This document shows, piece after piece, positions 20,131 to 27,520 of a DNA stretch of 64,000 nucleotides. Location of the stretch: NCBI GenBank assembly GCA_913047625.1, contig CAJWUJ010000002.1, positions 98,175-162,174 on the forward strand, written 5' to 3'. The first letter of the stretch is position 1; each line of letters opens with the position of its first letter. The stretch is from an uncultured Dehalococcoidia bacterium. GTDB taxonomy: Bacteria > Chloroflexota > Dehalococcoidia > Lucifugimonadales > CAJWUJ01. The translations under genes were made by a program, and so were the position numbers. A model generated the notes under the pieces. It was given only the letters and a program-made list of their open reading frames with translations. It did not search any database and was not told the origin of the DNA.

Positions 20131-21213
20131 ATGACTACATCTGGAGAACGTCGGTCTACTCATCCGTTCTATATGTATGAAGCTATTCATGATCAACCTC
20201 GCGTGATAGCAGAACTGCTGGATCGTGAAAAGGATGCGGTTATTTCAGCTGCAGGTATGCTAAAAGAGTCCTCTCGGATTCATTTGGTTGGGATTGGTAC
20301 TTCATGGCATGCATCGTTAGTGGCAGAGTACATGTTTAAAACGTTTGGGCAGAGGATTGATGCATGTGCTTGGAATGCTTTTGAATTTTGCACGAAGACA
20401 CCTCCATTGAGTAAAGAGGATATAGTTATTGTTTTTACGCATCGCGGGTTCAAGCTCTACCCGATACAAGCTCTTGATATAGCGAAAGCGAGTCCCTGTA
20501 AAGTTATTGTAATTACTAGCACAGAATCGAAAGTTGATTTAACCAAGATTGATCAAGTCATTTACACAAGCTATCCTGATCCATCATCTGCGTTCACCGT
20601 AAGCCATACAGCAGCTATGACGATTGCCTGTATGCTGGTTACCCACTTAACTGGTAACTCCATGTTGGTTAATGCCCTGCATCAGCTTCCGGCCGCAGTC
20701 GCAAAAAGCCTGGAAAGTGATGAGCAAATAAAGAGTCTCGCTCAGAACTATAGAGACAGTACATGGTTTTGCTTTGCTGGATGGGGATCGAATAGTGCAA
20801 CTGCATATGAGGTAGCACTGAAAATTAATGAAGCAGCGTATTCCGTGACTACAGGTTTTCAGCTTGAGCAGTTTTTGCATGGGCCGTTTGTAGCTATGAC
20901 TACAGGCTGTTTTCTAAGTCTTATAATTCCTGGAGAAGCTGGGCGTGCACGGTCAATAGAAATTGCTAGGGCTGCTAAAACCGTAGGGGCGGATGTCATT
21001 GCTTTGAGTGGCGGTTCCGACAGTAATCTTACCGAAGTAGTAGACGATGTTATTGAATTACCGGTTGTACCTGAAATTTTGGAACCCATAGTGTATTTGG
21101 TTCCTTTGCAACTATTTACATACTGGTTAGCTGTTTCATTAAAAAGGAATCCTGATGTATTCCGTTTGGATGATCCCAAGCGTCAGGCTGCGAGAAAACT
21201 GTACACTCTATAG
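20131..21213 (+). CDS. SIS-domain protein resembling the isomerase half of GlmS/AgaS
   Basis: Two tandem SIS (sugar isomerase) domains without the glutaminase domain of GlmS. The N-terminal MYEAIHDQPRVI motif and IGTSWHAS resemble GlmS, and the second domain keeps the KINEAAY glutamate and the FLHGP histidine region of the isomerase site; the GlmS C-terminal AKSVTVE lysine tail is replaced by AARKLYTL. The likely substrate is a phosphorylated amino or keto sugar. The track begins at GTG 20128, but AAGGAGG at 20116-20122 is better spaced for the ATG at 20131. It sits 45 bases after the MetE-like gene and 28 bases before an LLM oxidoreductase. Confidence 0.86.
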   Translation: MTTSGERRSTHPFYMYEAIHDQPRVIAELLDREKDAVISAAGMLKESSRIHLVGIGTSWHASLVAEYMFKTFGQRIDACAWNAFEFCTKTPPLSKEDIVIVFTHRGFKLYPIQALDIAKASPCKVIVITSTESKVDLTKIDQVIYTSYPDPSSAFTVSHTAAMTIACMLVTHLTGNSMLVNALHQLPAAVAKSLESDEQIKSLAQNYRDSTWFCFAGWGSNSATAYEVALKINEAAYSVTTGFQLEQFLHGPFVAMTTGCFLSLIIPGEAGRARSIEIARAAKTVGADVIALSGGSDSNLTEVVDDVIELPVVPEILEPIVYLVPLQLFTYWLAVSLKRNPDVFRLDDPKRQAARKLYTL

Positions 21214-21240
21214 GATAGAACTATAAAAAGGAGCTTCACA

Positions 21241-22242
21241 ATGGATGGTAAACGGTTAGGAGTAGCCGCAATGGCAGGCAGTTCCGCGGAAGTTGTTTCA
21301 CGGATTGAGCTGTTTGAGCAAATGGGTATTTCAGCCGCGTGGCTGACTACTGGTGGCACTATGCCGGATGGGATTACATTGTTCTCGGCTGCAGCAGTGA
21401 AAACAAACAAAATCCTTATGGGAACGTGTATTACACCTACCTATCCCCGGCATCCTCTTACGGCAATACAACAGATAAGAGTCGTTACGAGTTTAGCACC
21501 AGGAAGATTTCGCTTAGGATTAGGTCCCAGTCATCGAGTCATAGTGGAACCAACCTATGGATACTCTTTCGGCAAGCCAATTACTAATTTGAAGGAGTAT
21601 ATACATATTATTCGGTCGTTAATTAATCACAATGAAATTGATTTTGATGGGCATGAATGGAATGCCCATGCTCAGTTTGGGCCTGACTTTGATTCTGGCG
21701 AACGGGATGCATTAGCTCAAATGCCGATTATGGCTTCCGCTTTACGTCCCAAGTCGTATGAAGTTTGTGGCGCAGTATCGGATGGGGCAATCAGCTGGGT
21801 CTGTCCTGGGGAATACTTAAATAGCATTGCTCTACCGTCTCTAGAGTTGGGAGCACAACAAGCAGGGAGGGCAACTCCTCCTCTTGTTGCTCATGCTCCA
21901 GTCTGTGTTCACGATAATCTTGAAGAAGGAAGAATAGCAGCAAGAGAGCAGCTCGCCCGATATCCAAAGTCGCCTTTGTATCAGGAAATGTTTGCCGAAT
22001 CAGGTCACCCTGAGGCTAGGAACGGTTTATGGAGTGATGGGATGCTGGATGATGTGGTGTTTATTGGTGACGAGGAAACAGTTACTTTTAAATTAAAGAG
22101 ACTCTTTGATCTAGGGGCAACGGAGATCATTGCACATCCTGTGGTTGCAGGTGGTGATCAATCCCAATCTCTTCAAAGAACACTTAAGTTACTTGCTAGT
22201 TTGTGTAAACGCTTGGACGAACAGAACGAATTCTCATTATGA
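21241..22242 (+). CDS. LLM-class flavin/F420-dependent oxidoreductase, copy 1
   Basis: A TIM-barrel luciferase-like monooxygenase family protein, 333 residues. The family pattern is seen in ILMGTCITPTYPRHPL, the APGRFRLGLGPSH glycine-rich segment, the conserved DGAISWVCP segment and the terminal GATEIIAHPV. Members use FMNH2 or F420H2 to oxidise or reduce small organics; which cofactor is used cannot be decided here. AAAAGGAGC gives a good ribosome site. It is the last gene of a same-strand run beginning with the MetE-like gene and is convergent with an MFS transporter. Confidence 0.9.
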   Translation: MDGKRLGVAAMAGSSAEVVSRIELFEQMGISAAWLTTGGTMPDGITLFSAAAVKTNKILMGTCITPTYPRHPLTAIQQIRVVTSLAPGRFRLGLGPSHRVIVEPTYGYSFGKPITNLKEYIHIIRSLINHNEIDFDGHEWNAHAQFGPDFDSGERDALAQMPIMASALRPKSYEVCGAVSDGAISWVCPGEYLNSIALPSLELGAQQAGRATPPLVAHAPVCVHDNLEEGRIAAREQLARYPKSPLYQEMFAESGHPEARNGLWSDGMLDDVVFIGDEETVTFKLKRLFDLGATEIIAHPVVAGGDQSQSLQRTLKLLASLCKRLDEQNEFSL

Positions 22243-22266
22243 AGAATTGAATCTCTGAGCGAATAG

Positions 22267-23508
22267 TTACTGCTGGCTGATACGATCAGGTTTACGTAAC
22301 ACAACAATGGCAAGACTGAGTGCGAGAAATAACAGGCCGCTTATCATCAACGCGGTGGATACCCCTGCATAAGATGAGAGTGCTCCTGTAAACAAACCTC
22401 CGATTGAAGTGATTCCCCAGCTTAACTGATGGATGCTCATGACTCTTCCCCGGTACTGATCCTCCACACTTTGTTGGATAAAAGCATTGTTTGACGTTCT
22501 GAATACTGCAGTGAACAAACCGAGGATGCAGATTGCTGCTACCGAGAATAATAATGTTGTTGTTTGGGAAAATAAAATCAGCCCTGCACCAGTTCCAATT
22601 GCTACTATAGATTGCACTGTCCAAGGACTAGTTTTAGCTTTTAAGAATCCTGTTGTTCCTGTTCCTATAATGCCCCCAATACCGAGACCAAAAAGTAAAG
22701 TACTGTAGCTTTCTACTTCACCAGAGAGAATCTGATCTACAAATGCTGGAAGTACCGTTGTAAACGAATAACCGAAAATCCCGCCACTCGCTGATAGAAG
22801 GAGTAATCCAGAAATGAGGCGGTGATGTCGGACATATGAAAGCCCGGCCAGAAGGTTTTCCCACGTTGACCCTATTGCTTGAGATTCTCGAACTTTGAGT
22901 TGTTTCATCATGAACAATGTTATAACCGTAACGACGTATGTGACGCCTATAACTATAAAGATGCTTGCTATACCCAAGGTGCTAACAAGGGGACCAAAGA
23001 AAGCGGGGCCAATAACTGATGAAGCGCCAAAAATAATGGAATAGAGAACAATTGCTTCTAGCAATCGGGATTTGGGGACGATATCAGCAATAATAGACTG
23101 TCGTGCCGGTATGTCGAATGCCAGAAGCATACCTGTAAGAAATGCGATTGTGATGAGCAGCCATGGGGTCATGAGATTAGAAATAATAAGAGCTGCTGTT
23201 ACAAAAGCTTGAAGAGCAAATAGGGATCTAGTAAATCGAATGGTTTGAAGACGGTTAAATTTATCGGCAAGAACACCTCCCCACATAGAGAATATAAGGA
23301 TTGGAATAGTGTTAGCGAACGTTAATAGTCCCAGCATTGTTGCTGAACCAGTGAGAAGATGCATGAGCCATAGTCTTCCAGAGATAAGGATCCACATGCC
23401 TAGGTTGGAGAAAACGGCACCTATCCAAAACAGTCGATATTCTCTTTCTCTAAGGATGCTAATGATCGAAAAGGACTTTTGTATAAAGTAGGAGAGAATA
23501 TTAAACAT
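22267..23508 (-). CDS. MFS transporter (MFS_3 / macrolide-efflux-like)
   Basis: A 413-residue integral membrane protein with about 12 hydrophobic segments. It opens with REREYRLFWIGAVFSNLG, typical of the MFS_3 enterobactin/macrolide efflux group, and has the cytoplasmic loop motif GGVLADKFNR after TM2. It probably exports a small molecule by proton exchange. Substrate is not apparent. It is convergent with the LLM gene and divergent from the exonuclease remnant. Confidence 0.9.
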   Translation of the reverse strand: MFNILSYFIQKSFSIISILREREYRLFWIGAVFSNLGMWILISGRLWLMHLLTGSATMLGLLTFANTIPILIFSMWGGVLADKFNRLQTIRFTRSLFALQAFVTAALIISNLMTPWLLITIAFLTGMLLAFDIPARQSIIADIVPKSRLLEAIVLYSIIFGASSVIGPAFFGPLVSTLGIASIFIVIGVTYVVTVITLFMMKQLKVRESQAIGSTWENLLAGLSYVRHHRLISGLLLLSASGGIFGYSFTTVLPAFVDQILSGEVESYSTLLFGLGIGGIIGTGTTGFLKAKTSPWTVQSIVAIGTGAGLILFSQTTTLLFSVAAICILGLFTAVFRTSNNAFIQQSVEDQYRGRVMSIHQLSWGITSIGGLFTGALSSYAGVSTALMISGLLFLALSLAIVVLRKPDRISQQ

Positions 23509-23529
23509 CCACTTTGATAGGGTTTATTA

Positions 23530-23898
23530 GTGACATGGACATATTCAAACACACATACTACCCTTTGGGAATTAGATTCTGTATTCTTTATAGCTGTTTC
23601 TGATTGTAAGGCTGTGATGGAAATATTGAGCAGGATGATCGAAGATTACGATGATATTGGTAATACGGTTGATGAACTTGCTTCATTTTCTGACCCAAGA
23701 GAGCCTAACTGGGTCGACGAAAAAGGCCAGATTATTACGGACAAGGGTCCTCAAATGAATTTCGGCAAATACTCAGGATGCCTCGTATCTGAAGTCAATG
23801 ATCGCGAATATCTTGAGTGGGTCTTAAGAGCTGATTTCGATGCTTCGGTCAAGGCTGTTATCAAGCAACACCAGAAAATTTTAACTAATGGAAGCTAA
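23530..23898 (+). pseudogene. C-terminal remnant of a DnaQ-like (DEDDh) 3'-5' exonuclease
   Basis: The 122-residue ORF matches only the end of a DnaQ-family exonuclease: a region like HrAvaDvrAtlevL, then ERYDDLP-type helix, then FGKYSG...EVNDREYLEWVLRADF, the small C-terminal domain also seen in ExoX-like proteins. The catalytic His of the HxAxxD motif is replaced (FIAVSDC) and the N-terminal 100 or more residues bearing DxE are missing. An in-frame TAG at 23518 and the adjacent divergent MFS gene leave no room for them. The start is GTG with no clear ribosome site. It is either a decaying gene or a short binding-domain protein; the even reading frame without internal stops leaves the second option open. 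Confidence 0.6.
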
Positions 23899-23959
23899 CG
23901 ATTCACAAAACGTCGTTTAGGAACTACGATACTTCTTGTAGTTGGTAAGATATTGATCC

Positions 23960-23987
23960 TTGCTGTAGACTGGTAGCACCTTATTAT
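23960..23987 (+). promoter_or_regulatory. Candidate promoter of the ribbon membrane protein gene
   Basis: TTGCTG and TATTAT separated by 16 bases, lying 22 bases before the ATG at 24010, with GAAGGAG between. This fits a sigma70-type promoter with a short leader. Confidence 0.35.
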
Positions 23988-24009
23988 TATCCGCGAAGGA
24001 GAAATTATC

Positions 24010-24876
24010 ATGGATGATGATCAAACCTTTTTGTTCCTGTTAGCTACCCTTTGGTTTGCGCAAGCGTTATGGGTGTTGTTTGACGTATCAGAAACTAAAA
24101 AACGCTTACCAGTAGCGATAGCATGGGGTCTGGGGTGTTTGGTACTGCCAGTCATTGGAATGATTGGGTATTTATTGAAAAAACAAGACGATGTTGCTAA
24201 ACCTGTAGGCAACATTGTTATGCGGCAATATTGGTTCACAGTGTCGTTTACTTTTTTAGCTATGCTGTTTGTGGGAGTGGCCCAAACAGGAAGTTCGGTA
24301 CTGCAAATGGCTTTGGAAAACACGCCAGATAGATCGTTGGGAGTTCGAGAAGATTTAGCATGGAGCCTAGCTGTAGTTACAATAGCGTTGCCTGCCTGGC
24401 TGTTCCATTATATTCGTGCCCGAAGCTATCTTCGTAATTTGGTAAGCGATTATGAATTCCAGGCTACCTTTCTCATTAGAAAGACGATGCTTGTTGTAAC
24501 GATGGGAATCTCCGGTTTTCTGGTTATTGGTATTTTGTTTTTCTATGTGTTTGCATTTTTCAGGACGCTCCTTGGAGTTTCAAATGTACCTGCTGCGGAA
24601 TACGGAGGACCAATTGCATGGCTAGCCACTGCATCGTTTACCCTTGCTTTTGCATATCTTTTCGTTTACAGGGGTGCAGAATATAAAGCCTTAGCGAACC
24701 GATTTCTTCAAGTGGAAGATGCTCCGGAGGAGCCAGAGGTAGAATCATCATCAACTGAGGGTAATACTACGCACACTTCAGTTTGTGGTTCATGCAAGTT
24801 ATCAGTGGATCCCAGCGATAAATTCTGCGGAGCTCACGGTGTTCCTATTAGTGAGAGTCCGTGTTTATTTAAATAG
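24010..24876 (+). CDS. Membrane protein with PLDc_N-like first segment and C-terminal zinc-ribbon-like tail
   Basis: A 288-residue protein with about six transmembrane segments. The first 55 residues (WFAQALWVLFDV followed by LVLPVIGMIGYLLKK) resemble the PLDc_N/phospholipase-D-nuclease N-terminal hairpin found in small bacterial membrane proteins. The central part resembles DUF5671-type four-helix membrane domains by eye only. The soluble C-terminus holds CGSCKLSVDPSDKFCGAHG, a zinc-ribbon-like pattern in which the fourth cysteine is His (CxxC...CxxH). GAAGGAG precedes the ATG. Function unknown; a membrane sensor or scaffold is possible but not shown. Confidence 0.7.
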   Translation: MDDDQTFLFLLATLWFAQALWVLFDVSETKKRLPVAIAWGLGCLVLPVIGMIGYLLKKQDDVAKPVGNIVMRQYWFTVSFTFLAMLFVGVAQTGSSVLQMALENTPDRSLGVREDLAWSLAVVTIALPAWLFHYIRARSYLRNLVSDYEFQATFLIRKTMLVVTMGISGFLVIGILFFYVFAFFRTLLGVSNVPAAEYGGPIAWLATASFTLAFAYLFVYRGAEYKALANRFLQVEDAPEEPEVESSSTEGNTTHTSVCGSCKLSVDPSDKFCGAHGVPISESPCLFK

Positions 24877-24900
24877 AAGGAGCTTTTTGCGAGGTTTGTT

Positions 24901-25299
24901 ATGAGTGTTAGTTTCGGTCATGTTCATGTTAAAAGCCCAAATCCTCACGAAACAGCCGCATGGTATATCGAAATGCTGGATGCGGAGTACGTCGAAGAAA
25001 TTGATGTGGATGGAGCACTGTTCGTCCGCATTCGTTTGGGAGGCGTAATGTGTAATGTTTCTAGTCCAGCTCCTGGGCAACATCTTAATGACTCAAGCAT
25101 AGATCTTCGATATGGGCTGGAGCATTTTGGTTTACGAGTTGATGATATCGAGGTTGTGATTGCTAAAATGAAACAAGCAGGAGTGCCTATTTTACAGGAC
25201 ATAAAAAAAACGACTTCTGGCAACCGTATCGCTTTTGTGCATGGACCTGATAACGTCATGATTGAGTTGAGTCAGTATCATGCTGGGTTTAAATCATAG
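24901..25299 (+). CDS. VOC (glyoxalase/bleomycin resistance) family protein, copy 1
   Basis: A 132-residue vicinal-oxygen-chelate fold protein. It begins with FGHVHVKS (first metal His), has EHFGLRVDDIE (second His) and ends with GPDNVMIELSQY (Glu), the usual ligand layout. The ligand position on the fourth strand is not obvious, so metal binding may be weak. Possible roles include epimerase, dioxygenase or lyase; none can be chosen. It follows the membrane protein after 24 bases and converges with DUF502. Confidence 0.85.
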   Translation: MSVSFGHVHVKSPNPHETAAWYIEMLDAEYVEEIDVDGALFVRIRLGGVMCNVSSPAPGQHLNDSSIDLRYGLEHFGLRVDDIEVVIAKMKQAGVPILQDIKKTTSGNRIAFVHGPDNVMIELSQYHAGFKS

Positions 25300-25304
25300 G
25301 ATTG

Positions 25305-25928
25305 CTAGGTTGACGGACTACTGTTGATCTGGTTTGGTGTGTTTATACCGCCTGAGAGTACCAAAGACATTGCGGTTTGAACTGAGAGATCTGTGTCTCG
25401 AACTTCTTTCAATGGTAAGAGAGTCACAAATCCAGAGTTCGGTGTTGGTGCCGTTGGAATATAGACGATAGCGAACGGTTGATCCGCTTCATTCTTAGTG
25501 AGCCCAGTGAGGAATCCGATAGACCAAAGGCCTTTCCGTGGATGTTCAATCATAACAACTCTTTTAAACCCGGTAGTGCTACTGCCTGAAAAAGACTCAA
25601 TAAGTAAACGTGCCGAAGAGTAAACTGCCCGTACTATTGGAGTTCGTAACAGAAGAGACTGTGAAAACTTAATCACTTTTCGTCCCAAAATATTTGCGCT
25701 CAATAACCCTGCAAGGTAGATGAGTATGAACAGTGCAATTAATCCTAATCCCGGAATTTCTCTTCCTATGAGACTATCAATAGTGGGTTTCAACACACCG
25801 TCGATAGCATCAAAGAGGATTTTCAGCAGCAGATAGGTTATTACTATGGGGATTAAGATGAAGAGTCCAGCAGCAAACACCTTTCGTAAATGTTTACTGC
25901 ATTTTGATAACATATTTGTAATAATCAC
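25305..25928 (-). CDS. DUF502 family membrane protein
   Basis: A 207-residue protein with two N-terminal hydrophobic helices (LRKVFAAGLFILIPIVITYLL and GLGLIALFILIYLAGLL) followed by the conserved DUF502 soluble region with IVRAVYSSARLLIESF, VVMIEHPRKGLWSIGFLTG and the PTAPTPNSGFVTLLP segment. Function of the family is not established; it is common in bacteria and plants. The start is GTG with GAAGG seven bases upstream; an internal ATG at 25913 is an alternative. It lies downstream of the nitrile hydratase genes on the same strand. Confidence 0.92.
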   Translation of the reverse strand: MIITNMLSKCSKHLRKVFAAGLFILIPIVITYLLLKILFDAIDGVLKPTIDSLIGREIPGLGLIALFILIYLAGLLSANILGRKVIKFSQSLLLRTPIVRAVYSSARLLIESFSGSSTTGFKRVVMIEHPRKGLWSIGFLTGLTKNEADQPFAIVYIPTAPTPNSGFVTLLPLKEVRDTDLSVQTAMSLVLSGGINTPNQINSSPST

Positions 25929-25973
25929 AAGAAAGCCTTCGCTGGACGATATTGGTTTGGAAACTAGCCTAAG

Positions 25974-26816
25974 TTATGCAACGGGCATGGCGTGAGATAC
26001 TCCGATCATACTATCTCTCGTTACTAATTTGGCAGCTTGGTCCTCTGAGAGACTTTCAACACCTTCAGGTATTTTGGGAATAACTAAGTAACGTACGTCT
26101 GCTGTGCTATCCACTACTCGCAGTTTTACCTGTTCATCTAGGGGTAATCCCATTTCTAAAAGTACCTGTCGAGGTTCGGCTACGACCCTTTGCCTATACA
26201 CCATGCTCTTATACCATTCTGGTGGTTCTCCGAGGAGAGCTCTTGGATAACAGGAGCATAACGTACATACCACCACATGATGGAGAGTAGGGGTGTTTTC
26301 TACTATGCGGAACTCCACATGCTCTTCCAGTGCTATGCCCATTTCACTGATAGCGGAACGAGCATCACTCAGAAGTCTGTTCTTGTAATCAATATCCAAC
26401 CATGCTTTAGCCACAACACTGGCTCCGAGAGCGTGCGTGCGTTTTTCGTTGGTTGACACCTGGTCTTGAATTTCCTGATATGAGGTTATATTTTTAGCTA
26501 CTAAAAGTGAAGCAAAGGCTCGTACAGCGTTTTCATAGGTTGAATGCTCTGGAATTTGCATAGTATCTATTTGCTCTTGAATTTCACTTTGCACAAGAAC
26601 GTTTTTTTCCACGCAAATGGCAATCAATGCCCGAATGCGGTTTTCAAAGTATGGATCATAAGGCGTGTTAAAGTCCTCTATTGTTCTACGGACTTCGTCT
26701 GTAGTCAGGATACTCTGCCGCCGAAGAATTTCACTCAAGGCTATGGCTTGTTTGTCATATTGGGAAAGTTCGTGTTCGCTGGTATCGATGTATGGACCGT
26801 GGTGTACATTAGACAT
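25974..26816 (-). CDS. Nitrile hydratase alpha-type subunit with extra N-terminal helical module
   Basis: Nitrile hydratase alpha binds the catalytic cobalt or iron in a claw of modified cysteines and hydrates nitriles to amides. The claw VCTLCSC is intact (C184, C187, C189), and threonine in it is the cobalt-type form. The following PRALLGEPPEWYKS and YRQRVVAEPR are diagnostic. At 280 residues it is about 75 longer than usual. The extra N-terminus is built from a 37-residue unit occurring three times (starting near residues 21, 58 and 95); the last unit matches the normal alpha N-terminus, and the first two resemble the helical N-domain of the beta subunit. GAGAGG precedes the ATG. It lies 21 bases after a beta-like C-domain gene. 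Confidence 0.9.
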   Translation of the reverse strand: MSNVHHGPYIDTSEHELSQYDKQAIALSEILRRQSILTTDEVRRTIEDFNTPYDPYFENRIRALIAICVEKNVLVQSEIQEQIDTMQIPEHSTYENAVRAFASLLVAKNITSYQEIQDQVSTNEKRTHALGASVVAKAWLDIDYKNRLLSDARSAISEMGIALEEHVEFRIVENTPTLHHVVVCTLCSCYPRALLGEPPEWYKSMVYRQRVVAEPRQVLLEMGLPLDEQVKLRVVDSTADVRYLVIPKIPEGVESLSEDQAAKLVTRDSMIGVSHAMPVA

Positions 26817-26837
26817 ATTTGCGTACCTCTCAGGGAG

Positions 26838-27131
26838 TTATTTTTTTGGACCGGGACTTAACCAGTGTTCAAAGATATCCATCATTAGTTCATCCGAAGG
26901 CAAGATATCTTTGCTTATTTCCACGTCTGTATACTTGAAGAGAACAGAATAGAGTGTTTGTTCAGGAAGTCCATTGTTTCCGTATGCAAGTTGCTCCGGA
27001 TTCTTAAATTTACCATGAATTTTTTCGATTCGGCCTTCCTTTCCGTAGATATAGCTGGGAGTACGGTGGTGGTGAGTAACCTTGCGAGATTGAACTATTA
27101 CAGTATCCCCGATTCCAAACTGTTGTCCCAT
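26838..27131 (-). CDS. Nitrile hydratase beta-like C-domain protein
   Basis: A small protein equal to only the SH3-like C-terminal barrel of nitrile hydratase beta (about 97 residues; full beta is about 220). The pattern FGIGDTVIVQ, HHHRTPSYIYGKEGRIEKIHG, PEQLAYG and LPEQTLYSVLF matches the family end to end. The ORF track starts at MKFGGNC, but GGAGG within that stretch is 8 bases before the ATG at 27131, so I choose that start. The beta N-terminal helical domain is missing here and appears to be carried on the alpha chain downstream. In thiocyanate hydrolase the beta chain is likewise divided. The nitrile hydratase activator protein was not seen nearby. Confidence 0.88.
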   Translation of the reverse strand: MGQQFGIGDTVIVQSRKVTHHHRTPSYIYGKEGRIEKIHGKFKNPEQLAYGNNGLPEQTLYSVLFKYTDVEISKDILPSDELMMDIFEHWLSPGPKK

Positions 27132-27175
27132 ACAGTTGCCTCCAAATTTCATTGTACTAGAAAACCGGACATTTA

Positions 27176-27520
27176 TCAGTCAAAAATACTAAGAGGGAAT
27201 GTGAGTTGAAGAAGGGGCCCTTCCTGATTCATTCCGTACACATCTGTATCTCCTGGACTTCCTGAAGGATAGTGTCTCTTGAGAGTTGCCTTTATAGCGT
27301 GCAAGCTGTCGATATGTTCGAGGACTACTACTTCGCTTTCACTGATGTTATATACTTCGGAAATAGTGCCCTTTGTTATTAAATTATTATCTTTGATTGC
27401 ATAATAGCTAGAGGAATCCCGAAATATAATATCAAGGGTGATAAGAAAAGGACCTGCATTCTTACTTCTGATAACAGAACAAAGATCTTCTAGATGTACA
27501 TTATTGGAATCCGACATCAT
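27176..27520 (-). CDS. DUF4387 family protein
   Basis: A 114-residue protein recognised by VIRSKNAGPFLITLDIIF, KATLKRHYPSGSPGDTDVYG and the closing PLLQLTFP. DUF4387 proteins are usually encoded right after, or fused to, AtuA-type proteins, as here: its ATG follows the AtuA stop directly (TAAATG), indicating coupled translation. The biochemical role of DUF4387 is not known to me. The nitrile hydratase genes continue on the same strand after 44 bases. Confidence 0.9.
   Translation of the reverse strand: MMSDSNNVHLEDLCSVIRSKNAGPFLITLDIIFRDSSSYYAIKDNNLITKGTISEVYNISESEVVVLEHIDSLHAIKATLKRHYPSGSPGDTDVYGMNQEGPLLQLTFPLSIFD

Noticed and set aside
22292-22624. ORFs inside the MFS gene and other same-region short ORFs in the track
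   Set aside because: They are shadow frames of well-supported genes with no ribosome sites or family resemblance.
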